A stretch of DNA of 64,000 bases, taken from the NCBI RefSeq assembly GCF_013385825.1, contig NZ_JACAPG010000006.1, positions 395,364 to 459,363 on the forward strand. The letters are read 5' to 3'. This document shows, piece after piece, positions 32,533-45,082 of the stretch; position 1 is the stretch's first letter, and each line of letters opens with the position of its first letter. The notes beneath the pieces were generated by a model. The model was not told where the DNA came from, ran no database searches, and saw only the letters and a program-made list of their open reading frames with translations. The DNA is from Pseudomonas reactans. Lineage in GTDB: Bacteria; Pseudomonadota; Gammaproteobacteria; Pseudomonadales; Pseudomonadaceae. The position numbers and the translations under genes were made by a program.

Positions 32533-35379
32533 TTACAGGCTAGAGATCCGCGCATGTTGCTCCGCCAGCTTGCCCAGGGCCTGTTCAGCCTCGGCCAGCT
32601 TGGCGCGTTCTTTTTCGATCACTTCAGCCGGTGCCTTGTCGACGAAGGCCGCGTTGGACAGCTTGCCGCCCACGCGTTGCACTTCGCCTTGCAGGCGGCC
32701 GATTTCCTTGTCGAGACGCGCCAGCTCGGCATCTTTGTCGATCAAGCCGGCCATCGGCACCAGCACTTCCATCTCGCCGACCAGTGCGGTCGCGGACAGT
32801 GGTGCTTCTTCGCCGGCCGCCAATACGGTGATCGACTCCAGCTTCGCCAGCTTCTTGAGCAGCGCATCGTTCTCGGTGAGGCGACGCAGGTCTTCGGCAC
32901 TGGCGTTCTTCACAAACACCGCCAAAGGCTTGCCCGGCCCGATGTTCATCTCGGCACGGATGTTACGCGTGCCCATCATCAGGGTCTTGAGCCATTCGAT
33001 ATCGCTTTCGGCCGCCTCATCGATGCGCGCTTCGTTGGCCACCGGCCAAGGTTGCAGCATGATGGTCTTGCCTTCGATACCGGCCAGCGGCGCCAGGCGC
33101 TGCCAGATTTCTTCGGTGATGAACGGCATGAACGGGTGCGCCAAACGCAGTGCCACTTCCAGCACGCGAACCAGGGTGCGACGGGTGCCACGCTGGCGTT
33201 CGATCGGTGCGTTCTCGTCCCACAGCACAGGCTTGGACAGTTCCAGGTACCAGTCGCAATACTGGTTCCAGATGAACTCGTACAAGGCTTGTGCGGCCAG
33301 GTCGAAGCGGAACTGGTCGAGTTGGCGGGTCACTTCGGCTTCGGTGCGTTGCAGCTGCGAGATGATCCAGCGGTCGGCCAGGCTCAGTTCGACGGCTTCG
33401 CCGTTCTGGCCGCAGTCTTCGCCTTTATCCAGCACGTAGCGTGCAGCGTTCCAGATCTTGTTGCAGAAGTTGCGATAGCCTTCGACACGGCCCATGTCGA
33501 ACTTGATGTCGCGACCGGTGGACGCCAGCGAGCAGAAGGTGAAGCGCAGGGCGTCGGTGCCGTAGCTGGCAATGCCGTCGGCGAACTCGTCGCGGGTCTG
33601 CTTCTCGATCTTCTTCGCCAGTTTCGGCTGCATCAGGCCCGAGGTGCGTTTCTGCACCAGGGTTTCCAGGTCGATGCCGTCGATGATGTCCAGCGGGTCC
33701 AGAACGTTGCCCTTGGACTTGGACATCTTCTGGCCCTGGCCATCACGCACCAGGCCGTGCACGTACACGGTCTTGAACGGTACCTGCGGCGTGCCGTCCT
33801 CGTTCTTCACCAGGTGCATGGTCAGCATGATCATCCGGGCAACCCAGAAGAAAATGATGTCGAAACCAGTGACCAGCACGTCGGTGGAGTGGAATTTCTT
33901 GAGGAATTCGGTCTGCTGCGGCCAGCCCAGGGTGGAGAAGGTCCACAGGCCCGAGCTGAACCAGGTGTCCAGGACGTCGTTGTCCTGTTGCAGCGCAACG
34001 TCGGCACCGAGGTTGTGCTTGGCACGCACTTCGGCTTCGTCGCGGCCTACATAGACCTTGCCCGACTCGTCGTACCAGGCCGGAATGCGGTGGCCCCACC
34101 ACAACTGACGGCTGATGCACCAATCCTGGATGTCACGCATCCACGAGAAGTACATGTTTTCGTACTGTTTCGGCACGAATTGGATGCGGCCATCTTCCAC
34201 GGCGGCAATGGCAGGTTCGGCCAGCGGCTTGGTGGACACGTACCACTGGTCGGTCAGCCACGGCTCGATCACGGTACCGGAGCGGTCGCCCTTCGGCACT
34301 TTCAGGCCGTGGTCGTCAACGCTGACCAGCAGGCCAGCGGCGTCGAAGGCGGCAACAATCTGCTTGCGTGCTTCGAAACGATCGAGACCGGCGTATTCAG
34401 CCGGGATCTTGCCGTCGATGCTGTCGTTCAGCGTGCCGTCCAGGTTGAACACCTGGCAGGCTGGCAGTACGGCGGCGTTTTTGTCGAAGATGTTCAGCAG
34501 CGGCAGGTTGTGGCGCTTGCCGACTTCGTAGTCGTTGAAATCGTGGGCCGGGGTGATTTTCACGCAGCCGGTGCCGAATTCAGGGTCGCAGTAGTCGTCC
34601 GCGATGATCGGGATGCGACGGCCGACCAACGGCAGCTCGACGAACTTGCCGATCAGCGCCTGGTAGCGTTCGTCGTTCGGGTTAACCGCGACGGCGGCGT
34701 CGCCGAGCATGGTTTCCGGACGGGTGGTGGCGACGATCAGGTAGTCGTTGCCTTCAGCGGTCTTGGCGCCGTCGGCCAGTGGGTACTTGAGGTTCCACAG
34801 GAACCCTTTCTCGTCGTGGTTTTCCACTTCAAGGTCGGAAATCGCCGTGTGCAACTTGGTGTCCCAGTTGACCAGGCGCTTGCCGCGGTAGATCAGGCCA
34901 TCTTCATGCAGACGCACGAAGGCTTCTTTCACCGATTCCGACAGGCCGTCGTCCATGGTGAAGCGCTCGCGGCTCCAGTCGACGGACGAGCCCAGGCGAC
35001 GGATCTGACGGCTGATATTGCCGCCGGACTGGTCTTTCCATTCCCAGATCTTTTCCAGGAATTTCTCGCGACCCAGGTCGTGACGGTTCTGACCGGTGGC
35101 TTCGAGTTGGCGCTCCACCAGCATTTGCGTGGCGATACCGGCGTGGTCGGTGCCCGGTTGCCACAGGGTGTTGCGGCCCTGCATGCGGCGGAAACGGATC
35201 AACGCATCCATGATCGCATTGTTGAAGCCATGGCCCATGTGCAGGCTGCCAGTGACGTTCGGTGGCGGAATCATGATGGTGTAGGAATCGCCCGCGCCTT
35301 GCGGGGCGAAATAATTCTCGGATTCCCAGGTGTTGTACCAGGAAGTTTCGATGGCGTGCGGCTGGTAGGTCTTATCCAT
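32533..35379 (-). CDS. valS: Valyl-tRNA synthetase
   Basis: 948 residues, the usual Pseudomonas length, from the ATG at 35379 ([14 protein letters not shown]). Class I synthetase: the HIGH motif is HMGH at residues 47-50, and the KMSKS motif (QKMSKSKGN) is near residue 550. An inserted editing domain lies between, and a C-terminal coiled coil ([17 protein letters not shown]) packs on tRNA. It charges tRNA-Val in the cytoplasm. holC and its partner gene lie upstream on the same strand. Confidence 0.97.
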   Translation of the reverse strand: MDKTYQPHAIETSWYNTWESENYFAPQGAGDSYTIMIPPPNVTGSLHMGHGFNNAIMDALIRFRRMQGRNTLWQPGTDHAGIATQMLVERQLEATGQNRHDLGREKFLEKIWEWKDQSGGNISRQIRRLGSSVDWSRERFTMDDGLSESVKEAFVRLHEDGLIYRGKRLVNWDTKLHTAISDLEVENHDEKGFLWNLKYPLADGAKTAEGNDYLIVATTRPETMLGDAAVAVNPNDERYQALIGKFVELPLVGRRIPIIADDYCDPEFGTGCVKITPAHDFNDYEVGKRHNLPLLNIFDKNAAVLPACQVFNLDGTLNDSIDGKIPAEYAGLDRFEARKQIVAAFDAAGLLVSVDDHGLKVPKGDRSGTVIEPWLTDQWYVSTKPLAEPAIAAVEDGRIQFVPKQYENMYFSWMRDIQDWCISRQLWWGHRIPAWYDESGKVYVGRDEAEVRAKHNLGADVALQQDNDVLDTWFSSGLWTFSTLGWPQQTEFLKKFHSTDVLVTGFDIIFFWVARMIMLTMHLVKNEDGTPQVPFKTVYVHGLVRDGQGQKMSKSKGNVLDPLDIIDGIDLETLVQKRTSGLMQPKLAKKIEKQTRDEFADGIASYGTDALRFTFCSLASTGRDIKFDMGRVEGYRNFCNKIWNAARYVLDKGEDCGQNGEAVELSLADRWIISQLQRTEAEVTRQLDQFRFDLAAQALYEFIWNQYCDWYLELSKPVLWDENAPIERQRGTRRTLVRVLEVALRLAHPFMPFITEEIWQRLAPLAGIEGKTIMLQPWPVANEARIDEAAESDIEWLKTLMMGTRNIRAEMNIGPGKPLAVFVKNASAEDLRRLTENDALLKKLAKLESITVLAAGEEAPLSATALVGEMEVLVPMAGLIDKDAELARLDKEIGRLQGEVQRVGGKLSNAAFVDKAPAEVIEKERAKLAEAEQALGKLAEQHARISSL

Positions 35380-35448
35380 GCGCGGCGGGACCCTAGTTGG
35401 CATTTATTCAGGAAAGCCGGCAAGTATAACGGGGGATAGGGGAGAGGG

Positions 35449-35475
35449 GTAGGAGCGAGCAAAATCGCTCCTGAT
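35449..35475. repeat. Decayed single REP hairpin
   Basis: AGGAGCGAGCAAAATCGCTCCT keeps the outer arms of the GCGAGC-type REP but has lost the core and the partner copy. It lies between valS and the 128-residue hypothetical gene. Confidence 0.6.
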
Positions 35476-35480
35476 AGGAC

Positions 35481-35867
35481 TTATGACTGGTATTGGCTCA
35501 GCAACCGTTCCATCCGCGCATCCAGCCGGCGCTTGATCTCGGTTTCGATATGCGGCGCAAAGTCGTCGATCACGTCTTGCATGATCAGTTGCGCAGCGGC
35601 GCGCAGTTCGTTGTCCAGGTGCAGCAGCAGGGCGTCTGGGCCTTTTTCAGCGGGGGCAGGTTCGACGGCGGGGGCTACCGCAACCGGCTCCGGCGCGACG
35701 GGTTTGCCGCCGACCATGTCGAACAACAGCGGAATCTGTACCTCGCCCTCGACCGATTCGGTCAACAGCGGCGGTTGCAAGTCATCATCACCGAGCAACT
35801 GACGGATCGACTCCAGGTCGTCCAGCAGGTGGTCGTCTTTTTTCAGTGGGTTGGAATTGTCCATCAT
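35481..35867 (-). CDS. Conserved hypothetical protein of the holC operon
   Basis: About 128 residues from the first of two adjacent ATGs (35867 or 35864), immediately after the holC stop. The acidic N-terminal half (LLDDLESIRQLLGDD) and a Pro/Ala-rich linker (about residues 60-80) precede a C-terminal helical part rich in charged residues (DDFAPHIETEIKRRLDARM). No enzymatic motif or signal peptide. It is translated with the DNA polymerase III chi subunit; a role with it is only suggested by position. Confidence 0.75.
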   Translation of the reverse strand: MMDNSNPLKKDDHLLDDLESIRQLLGDDDLQPPLLTESVEGEVQIPLLFDMVGGKPVAPEPVAVAPAVEPAPAEKGPDALLLHLDNELRAAAQLIMQDVIDDFAPHIETEIKRRLDARMERLLSQYQS

Positions 35868-35871
35868 GTAC

Positions 35872-36300
35872 TCAAAGTCGTTGTAGCCGGTGATCTTGCA
35901 AAGGATAGCCCTGTTCGCGGTAGAAACGGAAACTCTCCCGCGCGGCCTGACGAATCGCCGGATCTTCCACCACCACTTCCGCCACACGGGCGAACGCCTT
36001 GGCGAATGGCGGTACTTTCAGGTCCAGGTTGACCAGCAGGTCCTGGTGATCGCCACAACTGTCCCCCAAACCCAGGACAACCAGGCCGTCGGGTTCGGAT
36101 TCTGCGGGGCCGTGGGGCACAAAGCTTTCGCCTTTGAAGCGCCACAGGCGGGCATCCAGCTCATCGCGCTGGGCGGCATCGCTGCAATGCAGATAGATGC
36201 GGTGGCCCATTCGCCAGGCCTTTTCGGTGAGCTTGCAGGCAAAGTCCAGGCGCGCGAGCGGGTCGGCGCTGGGCAATATATAGAAGTCGACTTGGGTCAT
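35872..36300 (-). CDS. holC: DNA polymerase III subunit chi
   Basis: 142 residues. The N-terminus TQVDFYILPSADPLARLDFACKL and the central WRFKGESFVPHG are characteristic of HolC. Chi links the clamp-loader complex to single-stranded DNA-binding protein at the replication fork. The gene lies between pepA (upstream) and valS (downstream), the classical gammaproteobacterial order. Confidence 0.93.
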   Translation of the reverse strand: MTQVDFYILPSADPLARLDFACKLTEKAWRMGHRIYLHCSDAAQRDELDARLWRFKGESFVPHGPAESEPDGLVVLGLGDSCGDHQDLLVNLDLKVPPFAKAFARVAEVVVEDPAIRQAARESFRFYREQGYPLQDHRLQRL

Positions 36301-36328
36301 TGCATTTCCTGGTCGTGCGCATACCCCT

Positions 36329-36412
36329 TGTAGGAGCCGGCTTGCCGGCGATGAGTCCCTTGAATCTTATAGCGATTTCAAGGCAGCCATCGCCGGCAAG
36401 CCGGCTCCTACA
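36329..36412. repeat. REPIN (GCCGGCTTGCCGGC type)
   Basis: Two inverted copies with the CCGGCTTGCCGG core lie between pepA and holC, inside an otherwise same-strand gene series. Confidence 0.9.
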
Positions 36413-36425
36413 GGGAGGGTTGCGT

Positions 36426-37940
<1,515 letters not shown>

Positions 37941-38199
37941 TTAGCCAGGAGTCTGTACTCCGGCTTTAATACCAGGCAGCTGTGTAAACCGCTGGCGACA
38001 AAGGCCGCAGTTTGAACCTCGCCGGCGGAGGCTGACAACCCTTGTCACCCGCTTTGTGCACGTGCATGAGCAAGCTCCGTGACAGGCACGGTCAATCACA
38101 GGATAATGCGCCATCTTTTTAGCTGGCCCGTGCAAGCGGGCTGACTCGGTATGCTTGCTTGTTTGGCCGCCTTAGCCTGACAACCCTGGAGTGTCTGGT

Positions 38200-39318
38200 T
38201 TGATCGTCTTCCGTTATCTGTCCCGCGAAGTCCTGTTGACCCTGAGTGCCGTGAGTGCGGTATTGCTGGTCATCATCATGAGTGGTCGTTTCGTCAAATA
38301 CCTGGCCCAGGCTGCCTCCGGCGCCCTGGATCCGGGCTCGCTGTTCCTGATCATGGGCTTTCGTCTGCCGGGCTTCCTGCAGTTGATCCTGCCGCTCGGC
38401 CTGTTCCTCGGGATCCTGCTGGCCTACGGCCGCTTGTACCTCGAAAGCGAGATGACCGTGCTCTCGGCCACCGGCATGAGCCAGCAGCGCCTGCTGGGTA
38501 TGACCATGATCCCGGCCGCCGGCGTTGCGCTGATCGTGGCCTGGCTGAGCCTGAGCCTGGCCCCTCAGGGCGCCATGCAGTTCCAACTGGTACTGAATAA
38601 ACAGGACGCGATGACCGAGTTCGACACCCTCGAACCCGGCCGCTTCCAGGCGCTCAATGACGGTTCACGTGTGACCTACACCGAAACCCTGACCGACGAC
38701 CGCGCCAACCTGGGCGGTGTGTTCATCTCCGAGAAGCGTCTGGGCCAGGACAAGAAAGACCGTGGCATTTCCGTACTGGTGGCCGATTCCGGTCGCCAGG
38801 AAGTGCGTCCTGACGGCAGCCGCTACCTGATCCTGGAAAATGGCTATCGCTACGATGGTAGCCCGGGCATGGCCGATTACCGTGCGATCAAGTACGACAC
38901 CTATGGCGTGATGCTGGCGCGCCCGGATATCAGTGACGAAGTCACCGACCGCGACGCCATCCCGACCACCGATTTGTTCGGCAGCAAGGAGCTGCGCTCG
39001 ATTGCCGAGCTGCAATGGCGGATTTCCTTGCCGCTGCTGGTGTTCATTGTGACCTTGATGGCGGTGCCGCTGTCGCGCGTCAACCCGCGTCAGGGCCGCT
39101 TCCTCAAGCTGTTGCCGGCAATCCTGCTGTACATGGCGTACCTCACCATCCTGATTTCCGCCCGTGGTTCCCTGGAGAAGGGCAAGCTGTCGCCGACCCT
39201 GGGCCTGTGGTGGGTGCACGGGATCTTCCTGGTGATTGGCCTGGGCCTGCTCTATTGGGAACCGATCCGTTTGAAAATGATGAGCCGTCGTGGCCAGAAG
39301 GAGTTGGCTCGTGGCTAA
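38200..39318 (+). CDS. lptF: LPS export permease LptF
   Basis: 372 residues from the TTG at 38200, chosen because GGAG lies eight bases upstream and it gives the family start MIVFRYLSREVLLT; the GTG at 38191 overlaps that ribosome site. Six membrane segments in two blocks of three flank a periplasmic beta-jellyroll. With LptG and LptB it extracts lipopolysaccharide from the inner membrane. The stop overlaps lptG by eight bases. Confidence 0.94.
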   Translation: MIVFRYLSREVLLTLSAVSAVLLVIIMSGRFVKYLAQAASGALDPGSLFLIMGFRLPGFLQLILPLGLFLGILLAYGRLYLESEMTVLSATGMSQQRLLGMTMIPAAGVALIVAWLSLSLAPQGAMQFQLVLNKQDAMTEFDTLEPGRFQALNDGSRVTYTETLTDDRANLGGVFISEKRLGQDKKDRGISVLVADSGRQEVRPDGSRYLILENGYRYDGSPGMADYRAIKYDTYGVMLARPDISDEVTDRDAIPTTDLFGSKELRSIAELQWRISLPLLVFIVTLMAVPLSRVNPRQGRFLKLLPAILLYMAYLTILISARGSLEKGKLSPTLGLWWVHGIFLVIGLGLLYWEPIRLKMMSRRGQKELARG

Positions 39319-40390
39319 GCTCGATCGCTACATTGGTAGCAGCGTACTGATCGCCATCCTGGCGGTATTGGGCATCATCCTCGGTCTGGCTTCGCTGTTC
39401 GCCTTTATCGATGAAGTCGGCAACGTCACTGACACCTACACCGTGTGGGACGTGCTGAGCTACGTGGCCCTCACCGCGCCGCGCCGCCTCTACGACATGA
39501 TGCCGATGGCCGCGCTGATTGGCTGCCTGATCGGCCTGGGCAGCCTGGCCAGCAACAGCGAGTTGACCATCATGCGCGCCGCCGGCGTGTCCATCGGTCG
39601 TATCGTCTGGGCGGTCATGAAGCCCATGCTGCTGCTGATGGCGTGCAGCGTGTTGATCGGTGAATACGTTGCGCCGCCGGCTGAAACCACTGCCCAGGCC
39701 AATCGTGCCCTGGCCCAGGGGTCGGGCGATGCGCAAAGCTCCAAGCACGGCCTGTGGCACCGCCAGGGTGATGAGTTCATCCACATCAACGCCGTGCAGC
39801 CGGGTGGCCTGTTGATTGGTGTCACGCGTTATACGTTCGACAAAGAACGTCACCTGCTGGAGTCAAGCTTCGCCAAACGTGCGCAATACGGCAGCGAAAA
39901 ATGGCAACTCAGCGATGTCACTACGACCTACTTCCGTAATATCGACCAAGGCACCAAGGCCAGTACCGAAGTGATCAATGTGCCGAGCCAGGAGTGGGAT
40001 ATCGCCCTCAAGCCGGAACTGTTGAATACCGTGGTGATGATCCCCGAAAGCCTGCCGATCTCCGGGCTGTGGGGTTACATCCACTACCTGAAGGACCAGG
40101 GCCTGAACAATGGCCGCTACTGGCTGGCATTTTGGGTCAAGGTGTTGCAACCGGTGGTGACTGCCGCGTTGGTGTTGATGGCAATTTCCTTCATCTTTGG
40201 CCCATTGCGCTCGGTTACCCTCGGCCAGCGCGTGTTTACCGGCGTACTGGTGGGCTTCACCTTCCGTATCGCCCAGGACCTGCTTGGCCCGTCGAGCCTG
40301 GTGTTCGGCTTCTCGCCGCTGTTTGCGGTGCTGGTGCCCACGGCCATCTGTGCCCTGGCCGGCTTCTGGCTATTGCGCCGGGCCGGTTGA
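39311..40390 (+). CDS. lptG: LPS export permease LptG
   Basis: 359 residues from the GTG at 39311 (AKLDRYIGSSVLIAIL), within the end of lptF. The same topology as LptF: three helices, a periplasmic jellyroll and three more helices (ISFIFGPLRSVTLGQRVFTG). Partner of LptF in the LptB2FG transporter. A rho-independent terminator follows 16 bp downstream. Confidence 0.94.
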   Translation: MAKLDRYIGSSVLIAILAVLGIILGLASLFAFIDEVGNVTDTYTVWDVLSYVALTAPRRLYDMMPMAALIGCLIGLGSLASNSELTIMRAAGVSIGRIVWAVMKPMLLLMACSVLIGEYVAPPAETTAQANRALAQGSGDAQSSKHGLWHRQGDEFIHINAVQPGGLLIGVTRYTFDKERHLLESSFAKRAQYGSEKWQLSDVTTTYFRNIDQGTKASTEVINVPSQEWDIALKPELLNTVVMIPESLPISGLWGYIHYLKDQGLNNGRYWLAFWVKVLQPVVTAALVLMAISFIFGPLRSVTLGQRVFTGVLVGFTFRIAQDLLGPSSLVFGFSPLFAVLVPTAICALAGFWLLRRAG

Positions 40391-40405
40391 TTGCGCGCTT
40401 ATGAA

Positions 40406-40443
40406 CAAAAAATGCCCCGGTCGAGAGATCGGGGCATTTTTGT
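40406..40443 (+). terminator. Terminator after lptG
   Basis: AAAAATGCCCCG and CGGGGCATTTTT form the stem around GTCGAGAGAT, followed by T residues. Confidence 0.92.
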
Positions 40444-40541
40444 TCTGGTCAGCAAAGATGACGTCCGGCCCGGGCATCAGGTACAATTCCCGGCTATTTT
40501 TCAGCGGGCAATCTGCCTGCAGCCTTTTTGAGTGTTGATCC

Positions 40542-42341
40542 GTGAGTGATTTGAGTCATATCCGCAATTTCTCCATCATCGCCCACATTGACCATGGTAA
40601 GTCGACGCTGGCCGATCGATTCATCCAGATGTGCGGCGGCCTTGCCGAGCGTGAAATGGAAGCCCAGGTACTGGACTCCATGGACCTCGAACGCGAGCGC
40701 GGGATCACCATCAAGGCCCACAGCGTTACGCTGTATTACAAAGCCAAAGACGGCATCACCTACCAACTGAACTTCATTGACACCCCAGGCCACGTCGACT
40801 TCACCTACGAAGTCAGCCGGTCCCTGGCGGCCTGTGAAGGTGCCTTGCTGGTGGTTGACGCAGGGCAGGGTGTGGAAGCGCAGTCGGTTGCCAACTGCTA
40901 CACAGCGATCGAGCAGGGCCTGGAAGTCATGCCCGTGCTGAACAAGATCGACCTGCCTCAGGCCGAGCCAGAGCGCGTCAAGGAAGAGATCGAGAAGATC
41001 ATCGGCATCGACGCCACCGACGCCGTCACCTGCAGCGCCAAGACCGGCCTGGGTGTCGACGAAGTGCTCGAACGCCTGGTGCAGACCATTCCAGCCCCGA
41101 CCGGCAACTACGAAGATCCGCTGCAAGCGTTGATCATCGATTCCTGGTTCGACAACTACCTGGGCGTTGTCTCCCTGGTACGCGTGCGCCACGGCCGTGT
41201 AAAGAAGGGCGACAAGATCCTGGTCAAGTCCACCGGCAAGATCCACCTGGTGGACAGCGTCGGTGTCTTCAACCCCAAGCACACCGCGACCGTTGATCTG
41301 AAAGCCGGTGAAGTAGGCTTCATCATCGCCGGTATCAAGGACATCCACGGCGCGCCGGTGGGTGACACCCTGACCCTGAGCTCCACGCCGGATGTCGACG
41401 TGCTGCCAGGCTTCAAGCGCATCCAGCCGCAGGTCTACGCGGGTCTGTTCCCGGTCAGCTCCGATGACTTCGAAGACTTCCGCGAGGCCCTGCAAAAGCT
41501 GACCCTCAACGACTCGTCGCTGCAGTACACCCCGGAAAGCTCCGACGCCCTGGGCTTCGGCTTCCGCTGTGGTTTCCTGGGCATGCTGCACATGGAAATC
41601 ATCCAGGAGCGCCTCGAGCGCGAATACGACCTGGACCTGATCACCACCGCGCCAACGGTTATTTTCGAGTTGTTGCTGAAAACCGGTGAAACGATTTACG
41701 TCGACAACCCGTCCAAGCTCCCGGATCTCTCGGCGATCGAAGACATGCGCGAGCCTATCGTGCGGGCCAACATCCTGGTTCCGCAGGAGCACTTGGGCAA
41801 CGTTATTACCCTGTGCATCGAAAAACGTGGCGTGCAGCGCGACATGCTGTTCCTCGGCACCCAGGTCCAAGTGACCTACGACATGCCGATGAACGAAGTG
41901 GTATTGGACTTCTTCGACCGCCTCAAATCCACCAGCCGCGGCTATGCTTCGCTGGATTACCATTTCGACCGTTACCAATCGGCTAATCTGGTGAAGCTGG
42001 ATGTGTTGATCAACGGCGACAAGGTCGATGCCCTGGCACTGATCGTGCACAAGGACAACGCGCACTATAAAGGTCGCCAGTTGACCGAGAAGATGAAAGA
42101 ACTGATTCCGCGCCAGATGTTCGACGTCGCGATCCAGGCCGCCATCGGTGGGCAGATCATTGCGCGGACCTCCGTCAAGGCACTCAGAAAGAACGTACTG
42201 GCCAAATGCTACGGCGGTGACGTAAGCCGTAAGCGCAAGCTGCTTGAGAAGCAAAAAGCCGGTAAAAAACGCATGAAGCAAGTAGGTAACGTGGAAGTTC
42301 CACAAGAAGCCTTCCTTGCGGTGCTCAGGTTGGATAGTTAG
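40542..42341 (+). CDS. lepA: Translation elongation factor 4 (LepA)
   Basis: 599 residues from GTG. GTPase motifs are [20 protein letters not shown] and [16 protein letters not shown]-like domains follow, then the LepA-specific C-terminal domain ending in [21 protein letters not shown]. It back-translocates or aids ribosome assembly. lepB starts six bases later, so the two form an operon. Confidence 0.97.
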   Translation: MSDLSHIRNFSIIAHIDHGKSTLADRFIQMCGGLAEREMEAQVLDSMDLERERGITIKAHSVTLYYKAKDGITYQLNFIDTPGHVDFTYEVSRSLAACEGALLVVDAGQGVEAQSVANCYTAIEQGLEVMPVLNKIDLPQAEPERVKEEIEKIIGIDATDAVTCSAKTGLGVDEVLERLVQTIPAPTGNYEDPLQALIIDSWFDNYLGVVSLVRVRHGRVKKGDKILVKSTGKIHLVDSVGVFNPKHTATVDLKAGEVGFIIAGIKDIHGAPVGDTLTLSSTPDVDVLPGFKRIQPQVYAGLFPVSSDDFEDFREALQKLTLNDSSLQYTPESSDALGFGFRCGFLGMLHMEIIQERLEREYDLDLITTAPTVIFELLLKTGETIYVDNPSKLPDLSAIEDMREPIVRANILVPQEHLGNVITLCIEKRGVQRDMLFLGTQVQVTYDMPMNEVVLDFFDRLKSTSRGYASLDYHFDRYQSANLVKLDVLINGDKVDALALIVHKDNAHYKGRQLTEKMKELIPRQMFDVAIQAAIGGQIIARTSVKALRKNVLAKCYGGDVSRKRKLLEKQKAGKKRMKQVGNVEVPQEAFLAVLRLDS

Positions 42342-42346
42342 GTCCT

Positions 42347-43201
42347 ATGTCGCTAAATTTCCCGCTGTTGCTGGTCATCGCCGTTGCCGTTTGCGGTCTC
42401 CTGGCGTTGCTCGATCTGGTGTTCTTCGCCCCGCGTCGGCGGGCGGCTATTGCGTCCTATCAGGGCAGCGTCAGCCAGCCCGATGGCGTGGTAATCGAGA
42501 AGCTGAACAAAGAGCCTTTGCTGGTTGAATACGGCAAGTCGTTCTTCCCGGTGTTGTTCATCGTGCTGGTGCTGCGTTCGTTCCTGGTGGAACCGTTTCA
42601 GATCCCCTCGGGGTCGATGAAACCTACTCTGGACGTCGGCGACTTCATCCTGGTGAACAAGTTTTCCTACGGGATCCGCCTGCCGGTGATCGACAAGAAG
42701 GTCATTGAAGTCGGTGACCCGCAGCGTGGCGATGTGATGGTGTTCCGCTACCCGAGCGACCCGAACGTCAACTACATCAAGCGTGTGGTCGGCCTGCCGG
42801 GCGACGTGATCCGCTACACCGGCGACAAGCGCCTGTTCATCAATGGCGAGTCGGTGGCCGAGAAACTGATCGGTTCCGAGCCGAACAGCCTGGGCAGCGC
42901 TGAGCTGTACCAGGAAAAACTCGGTGCGGTGGAGCACGAAATCCGCAAGGAAATGAGCCGTTACCGTGCCCAGCCTGACGGCCAGTGGACAGTGCCGGCC
43001 GGGCACTACTTCATGATGGGCGACAACCGCGACAACTCCAATGACAGCCGGTACTGGGATGACCCCAACATTCCCAAGGACCTGCTGGGCATGGTTCCCG
43101 ACCAGAATATCGTCGGCAAGGCCTTCGCGGTCTGGATGAGCTGGCCGGAACCCAAACTCAGCCACTTGCCGAACTTCTCGCGGGTCGGGCTGATCAAGTA
43201 A
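42347..43201 (+). CDS. lepB: Signal peptidase I
   Basis: 284 residues. Two N-terminal membrane segments (LLLVIAVAVCGLLALLDLVFF; FFPVLFIVLVLRSFLVEPF) precede the periplasmic catalytic domain: Ser in IPSGSMKPTL and Lys in NYIKRVVGLPGD form the dyad, and the GDNRDNSNDSR box is present. It cleaves Sec and Tat signal peptides. After the stop comes a perfect 9 bp hairpin rather than the small DUF4845 gene found here in P. aeruginosa. Confidence 0.96.
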   Translation: MSLNFPLLLVIAVAVCGLLALLDLVFFAPRRRAAIASYQGSVSQPDGVVIEKLNKEPLLVEYGKSFFPVLFIVLVLRSFLVEPFQIPSGSMKPTLDVGDFILVNKFSYGIRLPVIDKKVIEVGDPQRGDVMVFRYPSDPNVNYIKRVVGLPGDVIRYTGDKRLFINGESVAEKLIGSEPNSLGSAELYQEKLGAVEHEIRKEMSRYRAQPDGQWTVPAGHYFMMGDNRDNSNDSRYWDDPNIPKDLLGMVPDQNIVGKAFAVWMSWPEPKLSHLPNFSRVGLIK

Positions 43202-43208
43202 TACAGGC

Positions 43209-43228
43209 GGCGCTGTGAACACAGCGCC
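43209..43228. terminator. Hairpin between lepB and rnc
   Basis: GGCGCTGTG, a loop of AA and CACAGCGCC form a perfect 9 bp stem, followed within nine bases by a short T run. A weak terminator or an RNase III target is possible; the remaining 43229-43351 contains no gene. Confidence 0.5.
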
Positions 43229-43351
43229 GAATGCTTTTCTGGGGTGGGGACAAATCTGTCCTGCCTCATGCTGCACCAATCAGGATTTGAATTTGAACAC
43301 TGCGTCAATCGTCGATGGCCGCCGGTGCCACCAAACAGATATGGGTAAACC

Positions 43352-44041
43352 GTGAGCGTTTCTTTAAGTCGTCTCGAGCGCCAGCTCGGCTACACCTTCA
43401 AGGACCAGGAATTGATGGTCCTTGCCCTCACACACCGCAGCTTTGCAGGGCGCAATAACGAGCGCCTGGAATTCCTCGGTGATGCCATCCTCAATTTCGT
43501 CGCCGGTGAGGCCCTGTTCGAGCGCTTCCCGCAAGCCCGTGAAGGCCAGCTGTCGCGTTTGCGCGCCCGCCTGGTGAAAGGCGAGACCCTGGCGGTGCTG
43601 GCTCGTGGTTTTGGCCTGGGTGAGTACCTGCGCTTGGGCTCCGGTGAGCTGAAGAGCGGCGGTTTCCGCCGCGAATCGATCCTCGCCGATGCTCTGGAAG
43701 CTCTTATCGGTGCCATCTATCTCGATGCAGGCATGGAAGCGGCCAAGGAGCGTGTCACCGCGTGGCTGACCTCCGAGATCGAGAGCCTCACGCTGGTCGA
43801 CACCAACAAAGACCCCAAGACCCGCCTGCAGGAATTCCTACAGTCCCGTGGTTGCGAACTGCCACGCTACGAAGTGGTGGATATCCAGGGTGAGCCGCAT
43901 TGCCGCGTGTTCTTCGTGGAATGTGAAATCACCTTATTGAACGAAAAAAGCCGAGGTCAGGGTGTGAGCCGTCGTATTGCCGAACAGGTAGCGGCCGCTG
44001 CAGCACTGATTGCCCTGGGCGTGGAGAATGGCCATGACTGA
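43352..44041 (+). CDS. rnc: Ribonuclease III
   Basis: 229 residues from GTG. The catalytic signature [11 protein letters not shown] (Glu/Asp metal ligands) and a C-terminal double-stranded RNA-binding domain ([20 protein letters not shown], then [20 protein letters not shown]) are present. It processes rRNA precursors and structured mRNAs. Its last eight bases overlap the start of era, the usual rnc-era coupling. Confidence 0.97.
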   Translation: MSVSLSRLERQLGYTFKDQELMVLALTHRSFAGRNNERLEFLGDAILNFVAGEALFERFPQAREGQLSRLRARLVKGETLAVLARGFGLGEYLRLGSGELKSGGFRRESILADALEALIGAIYLDAGMEAAKERVTAWLTSEIESLTLVDTNKDPKTRLQEFLQSRGCELPRYEVVDIQGEPHCRVFFVECEITLLNEKSRGQGVSRRIAEQVAAAAALIALGVENGHD

Positions 44042-44936
44042 TTCAACCGCAACACGCTGTGGCTATGTTGCCATCGTCGGCCGCCCGAACGTGGGCAAGT
44101 CCACGCTGCTGAACCACATCCTCGGCCAGAAGCTCGCGATCACCTCGCGCAAGCCGCAGACCACCCGCCACAACATGCTGGGCATCAAGACCGAAGGCAA
44201 CGTGCAAGCGGTCTACGTTGATACCCCAGGCATGCACAAGGGGGGCGAGAAGGCCCTGAACCGCTACATGAACAAGACCGCTTCGGCGGCGTTGAAAGAC
44301 GTCGACGTGGTGATCTTCGTGGTCGATCGCACCAAGTGGACCGACGAAGACCAGATGGTCCTGGAACGTGTGCAGTACGTCACCGGCCCGCTGATCGTCG
44401 CGCTGAACAAGACCGACCGTATCGAAGACAAAGCCGAATTGATGCCGCACCTGAGCTGGCTGCAGGAACAACTGCCGAACGCGCAGATCATCCCGATCTC
44501 GGCCCAGCACGGTCACAACCTGGATGCGCTGGAGCGTGTGATCGCCGAGCACTTGCCGGAGAACGAGCACTTCTTCCCGGAAGACCAGATCACCGACCGC
44601 AGCAGCCGTTTCCTTGCCGCCGAACTGGTGCGCGAGAAAATCATGCGCCAGATGGGCGCCGAGCTGCCGTACCAGATCACCGTCGAGATCGAAGAGTTCA
44701 AGCAGCAGGGCAAGACCTTGCACATCCATGCGCTGATCCTCGTCGAACGTGACGGCCAGAAGAAGATCATCATTGGCGACAAGGGCGAGCGCATCAAGCG
44801 CATCGGCACCGAAGCGCGCAAGGACATGGAATTGCTGTTCGATTCCAAGATCATGCTCAACCTGTGGGTGAAGGTGAAGGGTGGCTGGTCCGATGATGAG
44901 CGTGCATTGCGCTCGCTGGGCTACGGCGACCTCTGA
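44034..44936 (+). CDS. era: GTPase Era
   Basis: 300 residues from the ATG at 44034 ([17 protein letters not shown]); a start six bases earlier is possible. Motifs: Walker [22 protein letters not shown]; and a C-terminal KH domain ([15 protein letters not shown]) that binds the 3' end of 16S rRNA during 30S maturation. It overlaps rnc by eight bases. A REPIN separates it from recO. Confidence 0.97.
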   Translation: MTDSTATRCGYVAIVGRPNVGKSTLLNHILGQKLAITSRKPQTTRHNMLGIKTEGNVQAVYVDTPGMHKGGEKALNRYMNKTASAALKDVDVVIFVVDRTKWTDEDQMVLERVQYVTGPLIVALNKTDRIEDKAELMPHLSWLQEQLPNAQIIPISAQHGHNLDALERVIAEHLPENEHFFPEDQITDRSSRFLAAELVREKIMRQMGAELPYQITVEIEEFKQQGKTLHIHALILVERDGQKKIIIGDKGERIKRIGTEARKDMELLFDSKIMLNLWVKVKGGWSDDERALRSLGYGDL

Positions 44937-44952
44937 CACATCGTTAACCCCC

Positions 44953-45036
44953 TGTAGGAGCCGGCTTGCCGGCGATGGCTGCCTCAAGAACACTTCACAT
45001 TTTGAGGGCCCCATCGCCGGCAAGCCGGCTCCTACA
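44953..45036. repeat. REPIN (GCCGGCTTGCCGGC type)
   Basis: An inverted REP pair between era and recO, inside the conserved rnc-era-recO-pdxJ gene series. Confidence 0.9.
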
Positions 45037-45082
45037 GAGATCGCTGTCGCTTTGAAGCCTGTGTTCCCTCAGCGAGCCTGAC

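Noticed and set aside
32554..35439. 961-codon open frame on the plus strand
   Set aside because: Antisense of valS; a by-product of high-GC codon use, no family resemblance.
40494..42305. 603-codon open frame on the minus strand
   Set aside because: Antisense of lepA, which is unmistakable; no independent support.
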